Shown here piece by piece: positions 1 through 5,707 of a DNA stretch of 6,999 nt. The first letter of the stretch is position 1; every line of letters starts with the position of its first letter. Under the pieces are notes generated by a model. That model worked only from the letters and a program-made list of their open reading frames with translations. It was not told where the DNA came from and ran no database searches. The stretch spans positions 1 through 6,999 of the forward strand of contig DAOWGY010000129.1 of assembly GCA_030641695.1 (NCBI GenBank), in the 5' to 3' direction. This stretch comes from Gammaproteobacteria bacterium (GTDB taxonomy: Bacteria > Pseudomonadota > Gammaproteobacteria > Steroidobacterales > Woeseiaceae). The translations under genes were made by a program, and so were the position numbers.

Positions 1-132
1 GTACATGGCGGTTCTGAGAGAATGCGCGTCGGTGGCGCGGAGACAGGTAACATACCGCTTGTGACGACATTTGCCAATCGATGTGTGTCATAACTCCGTA
101 CCGAAACTCAAAAGAGACAACAAAGGAATCCA

Positions 133-2235
133 ATGACCTCGGCAGTCAGTTACGAACTCGTCGATGAAATCGGCGTAATTACCGTCGACAATCCACCTGT
201 CAACGCGCTGTCGCACGCCGTGCGGCAAGGGTTGCATGATGCACTCCGGGCGGCCCAACAGGATGCATCGAAAGCAATTCTCATTATTTGCGCGGGGCGC
301 ACGTTCATCGCCGGCGCCGACATTACGGAGTTCGGCAAGCCGCCACAGGAACCGCACCTTCCCGATCTTTGTTCCGAGATCGAAAACGCGTCGAAGCCCG
401 TTGTCGCCGCTCTGCACGGCACCGCACTTGGCGGCGGTTTCGAGGTTGCGCTGTCCTGCCATTACCGTTGCGCATTAGCAACCGCAAAAGTCGGTCTGCC
501 CGAGGTCAAACTCGGTCTTCTTCCCGGTGCCGGTGGCACACAACGTACGCCGAGGCTCGCGGGCGTGAGAGCAGCGCTGGACCTGATAACGAGCGGTAAT
601 CCCATTGACGCTGCAAAGGCGGCCAGTCTCGGCCTGGTCGATCACCTCGTCGAGGGCGATCTCAGAGAGGCGGCGATGGCGTGGTGTGGAGAGCTTGTCG
701 CGAAAAATGCGCCGCGGCGAAAAACCAGCGAGTTGCGTGTCGAGACCATCAGCGACGGCGTGCTGGCCGAATATCGGAGCAAGCTGGCAAAACGCGCACG
801 CGGCCAGATCGCTCCCTTCAAGATCGTCGACTGTGTCGAGGCGGCAATGACGCAACCGTTTCCGGAAGGCATGGCAACGGAACGCAAGAAGTTCATCGAG
901 TGCATGCAGAGCCCGCAGTCTGCCGCAATGCGGCACATGTTTTTCGCTGAACGCAAATCCGCCAGGATCAGGGGGCTGTCGAAGGACACGCCGCAACGCG
1001 ACATCGGCAAAGTCGGCGTCATCGGCGCGGGAACGATGGGCAGCGGTATTGCGATGAACTTCGCCAATGCCGGCATGGACGTGGTGCTGCTCGAGGTCAG
1101 CGACGAAGCGTTGAGCAATGGCTTGCAGATCATCGCTCGCAACTACGTGGGCGGCATCAAGCGCGGCAAGTTTACCGAAGCGGAAGCGCTCGAACGCCGC
1201 GAGCGAATCGCAGGTACGACAGAGTATTCGTCACTCGCCGATGCCGATCTCGTCGTCGAGGCAGTGTTCGAAAACCTCGGTCTGAAGCAGGATATCTTCG
1301 CCGAACTCGACGGCGTGTGTAAGAAGGGCGCAATTCTTGCCACGAATACGTCCTACCAGGACGTCAACCGGATTGCTGCCGCAACGACACGTCCCGAGGA
1401 CGTTATCGGTCTGCACTTTTTCAGTCCGGCTCACATCATGAAATTGCTGGAAGTCGTGCGTGCCGACAAGACAGCGGACGACGTGCTGGCGACCTGCATG
1501 GCATTGGCAAAGAAGATTGGCAAGACGCCGGTCGTGTCCGGCGTCTGCTACGGTTTTATCGGCAATCGCATGCTGAGTCATTACGGCCGCGAGGCGCAGC
1601 TTTGCGTCATCGAGGGGGCGACGCCCGAAGCCGTCGATACGGCGATGGAACAGTGGGGCATGGCCATGGGGCCGCTTGCAGTCTTCGACCTTGCGGGTCT
1701 CGATGTGGGCTACAAGGCGCGGCAGGGTTTGCCGGAAGACCAGCGCGGCGACCCGCGAGCATCCCGCGTCGCCGATACACTCGTCGAAATGGGTCGCTGT
1801 GGACAAAAAACTTCCGCCGGTTTCTATCGCTATGATGCCGACACTCGCAAGCGCACAAGCGATCCCGAGGTCCAGGCGCTTATTGAACGCGAGGCGGAAG
1901 CACTCGGCGTCAAGCGACGCGACATCGATTCGAGCGAAATCGTCGATCGCCTGATATTCGCGCTCGTCAACGAAGGCATGAAGATCATCGACGAGGGCAT
2001 CGCCCAGCGACCCGGCGATATCGACGTGGTCTACGTGTACGGCTACGGCTTCCCGGCATTCCGCGGTGGGCCGATGCATTACGGCGATGCGGTCGGCCTC
2101 GATCAGGTACTTGCCCGCGTCAATGAATTTCGGCAGCGCTTCGGTGCGGACAACTGGAGTCCGGCGCCATTGCTCGAGAAACTCGTGGCCGACGGCACGA
2201 ACCTCACGGATTGGGCAAAAGCGAACTGCAGCTAA
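133..2235 (+). CDS. Bifunctional enoyl-CoA hydratase / L-3-hydroxyacyl-CoA dehydrogenase (MFE1-like, FadB/FadJ superfamily)
   Basis: This enzyme should catalyse two consecutive steps of fatty acid beta-oxidation in the cytoplasm: hydration of 2-enoyl-CoA and NAD-dependent oxidation of L-3-hydroxyacyl-CoA. Residues about 1-190 form a crotonase fold, with the oxyanion-hole segments AGRTFIAGAD (54-63) and GTALGGGFE (96-104) and probable catalytic glutamates E104 and E124 (in LPEVKLG). A linker follows, then a Rossmann domain with GAGTMGSG (298-305), and the dehydrogenase dyad H428 (GLHFFSPAH) and E440. Two C-terminal dehydrogenase-type domains end in the HGYG-like segment VYGYGFPAFRGGPM (635-648). 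The length of 700 aa is slightly below E. coli FadB (729). The FFSPAHIMKLLEV block and C-terminal motifs resemble mammalian peroxisomal EHHADH more than FadB, so no fadB symbol is assigned. The ATG at 133 is preceded by AAAGGAA (122-128), which supports this start. No thiolase gene adjoins it in the window. All key catalytic residues appear present. Confidence 0.95.
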   Translation: MTSAVSYELVDEIGVITVDNPPVNALSHAVRQGLHDALRAAQQDASKAILIICAGRTFIAGADITEFGKPPQEPHLPDLCSEIENASKPVVAALHGTALGGGFEVALSCHYRCALATAKVGLPEVKLGLLPGAGGTQRTPRLAGVRAALDLITSGNPIDAAKAASLGLVDHLVEGDLREAAMAWCGELVAKNAPRRKTSELRVETISDGVLAEYRSKLAKRARGQIAPFKIVDCVEAAMTQPFPEGMATERKKFIECMQSPQSAAMRHMFFAERKSARIRGLSKDTPQRDIGKVGVIGAGTMGSGIAMNFANAGMDVVLLEVSDEALSNGLQIIARNYVGGIKRGKFTEAEALERRERIAGTTEYSSLADADLVVEAVFENLGLKQDIFAELDGVCKKGAILATNTSYQDVNRIAAATTRPEDVIGLHFFSPAHIMKLLEVVRADKTADDVLATCMALAKKIGKTPVVSGVCYGFIGNRMLSHYGREAQLCVIEGATPEAVDTAMEQWGMAMGPLAVFDLAGLDVGYKARQGLPEDQRGDPRASRVADTLVEMGRCGQKTSAGFYRYDADTRKRTSDPEVQALIEREAEALGVKRRDIDSSEIVDRLIFALVNEGMKIIDEGIAQRPGDIDVVYVYGYGFPAFRGGPMHYGDAVGLDQVLARVNEFRQRFGADNWSPAPLLEKLVADGTNLTDWAKANCS

Positions 2236-2325
2236 GGACTTGATTTCATTACCGTGAACCGCGTCACAAGCGCGGCGGCTATGTTGCGCTATACCTGATT
2301 ACATCGTTAGCCGGGACCGTTTCCG

Positions 2326-2958
2326 ATGGTTGGTCGAAGCAGCAACGACAGGGTAGTGCAGGTTCCTAACCTGGAAGACTACTTTCGCACGTCGATCGAT
2401 GGTGTCCTTTCGAGACAGGGCGTCGCGGTCGATCCTCATGCTGCTCATTACGTCGTCAATCTGCTCACCTTGTTTTCCCGTTCCGAAGAACTCTACGAAG
2501 ACGACGGCGAGACCTGCGGATTGCGGCCGCTGGCACTGATGCTCGCCGATGCCACGGATGCGCGCAGTGCGGCAGAGCGCAATCACTCCTTGCAGCGAAT
2601 TGGCGATGTCGCGCTTTTTATTTCCGGATTCTTCGCGGACAGTCTTGCCGACAAGCCCGTCGACATCGACTACTACATAAACATGGGCGGTAATGCCTAT
2701 GGTTCCTTGTCGGAGGAAGTCCGCGGCACGTTCCGCGGTAATGCCTTTGCCAGCATCTATCGGGAGCTTGCGGTCAAGTTCCAGATTCTCGTGGACGTGC
2801 TCAACGAAGTTCGCGATGAGGCGCGCCAGGAGTCCGATGTCGACCTCCTGCGTACCTACGAGATCTGGCTGAAGACGGGCAGCCGGCGCGCCAGCAAGTT
2901 GCTGCGGCAGAATGGCGTTGTGCCCATCTCGGACGGCAAGGCGGCTGGCCGTCACTAA
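2326..2958 (+). CDS. Uncharacterised protein, first of a coupled pair
   Basis: I do not recognise a named family for this 210-residue protein. It has no signal peptide or convincing membrane helix, so it is probably cytoplasmic, and it looks mostly helical with many acidic residues. Segments that look conserved are HYVVNLLTLFSRSEELYE (41-58), a helix around 88-108 (LQRIGDVALFISGFFADSL), and VDIDYYINMGGNAYGSL (112-128). Residues 121-136 and 137-152 form two back-to-back 16-residue units sharing GNA-aromatic-x-S. The tail 177-196 is basic. The ATG at 2326 follows a weak GGGA (2313-2316); an in-frame GTG at 2356 is an alternative start. It lies 90 bases after the beta-oxidation gene and its TAA overlaps the ATG of the next gene by one base (TAATG), so the two products are probably made together. 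It is a real gene by codon pattern, the coupling and the even protein composition; its function is unknown. Confidence 0.85.
   Translation: MVGRSSNDRVVQVPNLEDYFRTSIDGVLSRQGVAVDPHAAHYVVNLLTLFSRSEELYEDDGETCGLRPLALMLADATDARSAAERNHSLQRIGDVALFISGFFADSLADKPVDIDYYINMGGNAYGSLSEEVRGTFRGNAFASIYRELAVKFQILVDVLNEVRDEARQESDVDLLRTYEIWLKTGSRRASKLLRQNGVVPISDGKAAGRH
2686..2781 (+). repeat. Tandem pair of 16-residue units inside the 210-aa unknown protein
   Basis: Codons 121-136 and 137-152 encode two adjacent units of equal length. They align without gaps, with identical G2, N3, A4, S7, E11 and F16 and similar residues at positions 5 (Y/F), 6 (G/A), 8 (L/I) and 12 (V/L). The DNA keeps an 11-base identity, CGGTAATGCCT, at 2688-2698 and 2736-2746, exactly 48 bases apart. 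This suggests a duplicated helical element, though with only two copies chance similarity cannot be excluded. Confidence 0.45.
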
Positions 2959-3614
2959 TGCTCTCCAGGTTGCAGCAGCAACTGAACGATATCTACCAGG
3001 TCGGTGGCGGCTATGACGTCCGCGACTTCCTGATTACCGATCCGCGGCTGGCGCAGTGCATTGGCGACGGTGCGATGCTGACGGACAGTCGCGAGACCTT
3101 GCTCATTGCGGAAGACGACCAGGGGCTCGCGCTCTCCCTGTATCTCGACTCCGCCGTGCTCGAACGACTCGAGTCCGCGGATCCGCTGAGCCAATTGCGC
3201 ACCGAGCTACTCGATGACCTGTGGCAGGTACTCGAAGGAGTCAGCCATTTCAACTGTGTCGTGTGGAAAGCGTCACAGGATCGCGCCGTGTCCTTGCTCG
3301 AGCTCGAGTTGCAGGCTGAGATCGACAAGTTTGTGAGCACCATGCTGCTCGCACTCACCCAGGGCGAGAACGACATGCTCAATCGACTCCACGGCTGGCT
3401 GTTCGATGAAGTTAGTTTTCATGACGAGCTCGACGGGGAGCAGGTCGACCGTTACCGGGCAGCCAATGATTATGCCGCGCGGTTCTGCCATGCGCTGAGG
3501 CGGCGCCTGATCGCGGATGACGAGCAGGCTCTCGCGGAGCTGCGGCGCTTTTATCGCCTGTCGATGACAGACAAGATCAGCCACATCCATTCACAGTCCT
3601 GGTCCGCCATTTAA
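2958..3614 (+). CDS. Uncharacterised protein, second of a coupled pair
   Basis: I do not recognise a family for this 218-residue protein. It has no signal peptide or membrane segment, is rich in Asp, Glu and Leu, and is probably a cytoplasmic protein. The N-terminal half (about 15-115) seems mixed alpha/beta, with strand-like stretches ETLLIAEDDQGLALSLYLD (46-64) and HFNCVVWK (97-104) and the helix LRTELLDDLWQVLEGVSHF between them. The C-terminal half (about 115-218) reads as helices, including LLELELQAEIDKFVSTMLLAL (113-133), a charged region around 150-165, and an Arg-rich helix with HALRRRLIADDE (179-190). The start ATG (2958) shares a base with the upstream stop TAA, which fixes the start well and implies translational coupling with the 210-aa protein, hence likely a joint role. 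It ends 71 bases before the probable start of the adaptor gene. Whether it belongs to the transporter transcript cannot be decided from sequence alone. Confidence 0.85.
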   Translation: MLSRLQQQLNDIYQVGGGYDVRDFLITDPRLAQCIGDGAMLTDSRETLLIAEDDQGLALSLYLDSAVLERLESADPLSQLRTELLDDLWQVLEGVSHFNCVVWKASQDRAVSLLELELQAEIDKFVSTMLLALTQGENDMLNRLHGWLFDEVSFHDELDGEQVDRYRAANDYAARFCHALRRRLIADDEQALAELRRFYRLSMTDKISHIHSQSWSAI

Positions 3615-3670
3615 ACCAAGTCCCCACTTCCCGCGTCTAATCGGAAATCCAGCATTTTCGCCGCAGCAGC

Positions 3671-3677
3671 AGGGGGG
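3671..3677 (+). promoter_or_regulatory. Probable ribosome binding site for a CTG start of the adaptor gene
   Basis: The sequence AGGGGGG lies 8 bases before the in-frame CTG at 3686. It is purine-rich and at a suitable distance to act as a Shine-Dalgarno site, though it is not a perfect AGGAGG. A second, weaker AGGGA (3680-3684) lies 7 bases before an ATC codon at 3692, a less likely initiator. The run of seven G (3672-3678) is also a place where a base-calling error could sit. Confidence 0.45.
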
Positions 3678-3685
3678 GCAGGGAC

Positions 3686-4963
3686 CTGAACATCACAGAT
3701 ACATCGGGGCAGGACGTACAACTCGAACCGCGCGATCCGCGTCGCAAGTACGCGGCCATTGGCGCTCTCGGCGTTGTCGTCATCGTCTCCATTCTGGTCG
3801 CCACACCCTGGGTCAAGCGCTGGGCCAATGCCAGCATCAGTGTGCCCTACGAGCGGGTTCGCATCGCAACGGTCACGCGCGGTGACCTGGTACGCGATGT
3901 TTCCGTCCAGGGCCGGATCGTCGCAGCGGTCAGTCCGACACTCTATGCGACAGAATCCGGAACGATCTCGTTGCATGTCGAGGCAGGTGAGCAGGTTCTC
4001 GCCGGGCAAGTGCTCGCGAGCGTCGATAGTCCGGATCTCGCGAGTCTGCTGCAGCAGGCCGAATCGTCGCTGCAACAACGCAAGATGGAACTCGAGCGGC
4101 AGCGCATCCAGTCGAGACAACAGGCGCTCGAAAAACGCAAAGCGGCAGACCTTGCCGACGTTGCGCTGGTTGCCGCCAGACGAGAAAAGCGTCGTGCAGA
4201 TGACGCCCATGAGCGAGGCGTCATTGCCGTCATCGACTTCGAGAAAGCGCAGGACGAACTGCGCAACGCGGAACTCGCCTACGACCACGCGATTGCCGAC
4301 GCTGGTTTGTTCGATGAACGGCTGGCGTTCGAATTGCGAGCGAGCGAATTCGAAGTCGGGCGCCAGGAGTTGTTCGTGAACGACCTGAGAAGGCAGGTCG
4401 ACGATTTGTCGATCAAGTCGCCCGTCGACGGCATTGTCGGCGACCTGCTCGTCGATCAAAAAGCCGCGGTTTCCAGGGACATGCCGGTGATGGCCGTCGT
4501 CGACCTGTCACGCTTCGAGATAGATGCACAGATACCGGAAAGCTACGCGGACGATCTTGCGGTCGGCATGCAGGCAGAAATTCTGATCGGCGGCGGAAGT
4601 TATTCCGGCCACCTGGTCGCGGTATCGCCGGAGATCGTCAATAACCAGGTTGCCAGCCGAATCCGCTTCGACGGCGGCGGCCCGGCCAACCTGCGACAAA
4701 ATCAACGGCTCACGACGCGCATACTGCTCGCCGAGCATCCCGATGTGCTGTACGTGCAACGCGGTCAGTTCCTTGACACCGGCGCCGGTCGAATCGCCTA
4801 CGTCGTAAACGAGGACCGCGTCGCCACGCGCCGGCAAATCAAAATCGGCGCTCGCAGCCTGAGTGCCGTCGAGGTCGTATCCGGCCTCCAGCCCGGCGAC
4901 ACCATCGTCATTTCGAATCTGGACCCGTTCCGCGGCGCGGACACGGTCTTGCTTACCAACTAG
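3686..4963 (+). CDS. Periplasmic adaptor (membrane fusion) protein of an ABC efflux system, HlyD/MacA class; probable CTG start
   Basis: This protein should be anchored in the inner membrane and link the ABC permease to periplasmic or outer-membrane partners. Counted from CTG 3686 it is 425 aa, normal for the family. Residues 16-21 are basic (RDPRRK) and precede a single hydrophobic helix at about 22-40, a signal anchor. Then come the first beta/lipoyl half (about 82-115), a long alpha-helical coiled-coil hairpin rich in Q, E, R and A (about 117-242), the second lipoyl half starting at IKSPVDGIVGDLL (243-255), a beta-barrel section (about 270-350) and a membrane-proximal C-terminal domain with VVSGLQPGDTIVISNLDPF. 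The first standard in-frame start is GTG 3842, but that would remove the whole anchor; upstream to the stop at 3638 there is no in-frame ATG, GTG or TTG. The exact start is therefore inferred. The ATPase gene begins 28 bases downstream. The substrate is unknown. Confidence 0.85.
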   Translation: MNITDTSGQDVQLEPRDPRRKYAAIGALGVVVIVSILVATPWVKRWANASISVPYERVRIATVTRGDLVRDVSVQGRIVAAVSPTLYATESGTISLHVEAGEQVLAGQVLASVDSPDLASLLQQAESSLQQRKMELERQRIQSRQQALEKRKAADLADVALVAARREKRRADDAHERGVIAVIDFEKAQDELRNAELAYDHAIADAGLFDERLAFELRASEFEVGRQELFVNDLRRQVDDLSIKSPVDGIVGDLLVDQKAAVSRDMPVMAVVDLSRFEIDAQIPESYADDLAVGMQAEILIGGGSYSGHLVAVSPEIVNNQVASRIRFDGGGPANLRQNQRLTTRILLAEHPDVLYVQRGQFLDTGAGRIAYVVNEDRVATRRQIKIGARSLSAVEVVSGLQPGDTIVISNLDPFRGADTVLLTN

Positions 4964-4978
4964 TCACGCGCACCATCC

Positions 4979-4984
4979 AGGAGA
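4979..4984 (+). promoter_or_regulatory. Ribosome binding site of the ABC ATPase gene
   Basis: AGGAGA lies 7 bases before the ATG at 4992. It decides the start: the same frame is open from an earlier ATG at 4863, but that stretch overlaps the adaptor coding sequence and its translation has no ABC-domain character. Confidence 0.8.
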
Positions 4985-4991
4985 ACACGCA

Positions 4992-5693
4992 ATGCTGCAG
5001 ATGAACAGGATTTCCAAGATCTATCGAACCGACACCGTGGAGACGCACGCACTGCGCGAGTTCTCACTGACCGTCGAGGAAGGAGAATTTGTGTCGGTAA
5101 CGGGTCCGTCGGGCTCCGGCAAGACGACATTTCTGAATATCGCCGGTCTGCTCGAAGAGTTGACGGGCGGTACTTTTGAACTCGATGGCCGGGATATTTC
5201 GTCGCTAAGTGACAAGGAGCGGTCGCGGGTTCGCAACGAAAAAATCGGCTTCATCTTCCAGAGCTTCAATCTGATTCCCGAGCTCGACGTTTTCGACAAC
5301 GTCGACGTGCCGTTGCGCTACCGGAGATTCAAAGCTGACGAACGTAAACGTCGAATCGAAAAGTGTCTCGACATGGTCGGTCTTGCATCTCGTATGAAGC
5401 ACCTGCCGGCGCAATTATCGGGAGGCCAGCAGCAACGCGTTGCCATCGCTCGCGCGCTCGCGGGTGAACCTCGCTTCCTGCTTGCGGACGAGCCGACAGG
5501 CAACCTGGATACTCAAATGGCCGACAGTGTCATGGCGTTGCTCAAGGAGATCAACGCGGGCGGTACGACCATCATCATGGTTACACACGAACTGGCGCTC
5601 GCCGACCGGGCGAAGCGCAACATCTTCGTCCGCGATGGTCACGTCAGTGACAGTCCGCCCGAGTTGCACTTCGCAACTGCAGCCAGCGCATAA
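4992..5693 (+). CDS. ABC transporter ATP-binding protein, MacB/LolD class
   Basis: This 233-residue nucleotide-binding subunit hydrolyses ATP on the cytoplasmic face to drive the neighbouring permease. All expected motifs are intact: A-loop Tyr11, Walker A GPSGSGKT (38-45), Q-loop Gln90 in FIFQSFNLIP, signature LSGGQQQR (142-149), Walker B FLLADE (162-167) with catalytic Glu167, D-loop NLD (171-173) and switch His199. The length, the SFNLIP stretch after the Q-loop and DEPTGNLD place it in the MacB/LolD/FtsE-type group, whose members work by mechanotransmission rather than by passing substrate through the membrane. Unlike E. coli MacB, the ATPase is separate from the permease. The start at 4992 is chosen for its AGGAGA site and because family members begin just before the first beta strand. 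The gene is 28 bases after the adaptor stop and 14 bases before the permease start, consistent with one operon. Confidence 0.95.
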   Translation: MLQMNRISKIYRTDTVETHALREFSLTVEEGEFVSVTGPSGSGKTTFLNIAGLLEELTGGTFELDGRDISSLSDKERSRVRNEKIGFIFQSFNLIPELDVFDNVDVPLRYRRFKADERKRRIEKCLDMVGLASRMKHLPAQLSGGQQQRVAIARALAGEPRFLLADEPTGNLDTQMADSVMALLKEINAGGTTIIMVTHELALADRAKRNIFVRDGHVSDSPPELHFATAASA

Positions 5694-5696
5694 GCC

Positions 5697-5701
5697 GGGA
5701 G
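5697..5701 (+). promoter_or_regulatory. Ribosome binding site of the permease gene
   Basis: GGGAG lies 6 bases before the ATG at 5708, in the 14-base gap after the ATPase stop codon. It supports this ATG as the permease start. Confidence 0.65.
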
Positions 5702-5707
5702 CAAGCA

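Noticed and set aside
1..132. Possible tail of an upstream gene or a promoter before the beta-oxidation gene
   Set aside because: Forward frames close at 13-15, 62-64 and 91-93 with short, unrecognisable peptides. TTGTGA (59-64) and TTGCCA (71-76) lack a well-spaced -10 box, and GAAAC near 104 has no inverted partner for a fatty-acid regulator site. Nothing was firm enough to annotate.
1231..2079. A 282-codon open frame on the minus strand inside the beta-oxidation gene
   Set aside because: It lies wholly antisense to a gene with intact catalytic motifs; its translation has no family character and is explained by the codon bias of GC-rich coding DNA.
3615..3685. Terminator or promoter between the unknown pair and the adaptor gene
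   Set aside because: No stable stem with a T-run and no convincing -35/-10 pair is visible; only the ribosome binding sequence can be argued.
3612..3690. Programmed -1 frameshift at the G7 run joining the 218-aa protein to the adaptor
   Set aside because: It would require reading through the TAA at 3612-3614 before reaching the G run, and the two proteins are unrelated in location (soluble versus membrane-anchored).
3611..4459. A 282-codon minus-strand open frame covering the adaptor start region
   Set aside because: The + strand here encodes a signal anchor, lipoyl half and coiled coil in one frame. The antisense product has no recognisable features, so it is a shadow even though it spans the gap.
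4863..4991. Extended N-terminus of the ABC ATPase from ATG 4863
   Set aside because: The extra 43 residues overlap the adaptor coding region in another frame, are Ser/Arg/Pro-rich with no ABC character, and the ATG at 4992 has a strong AGGAGA site.
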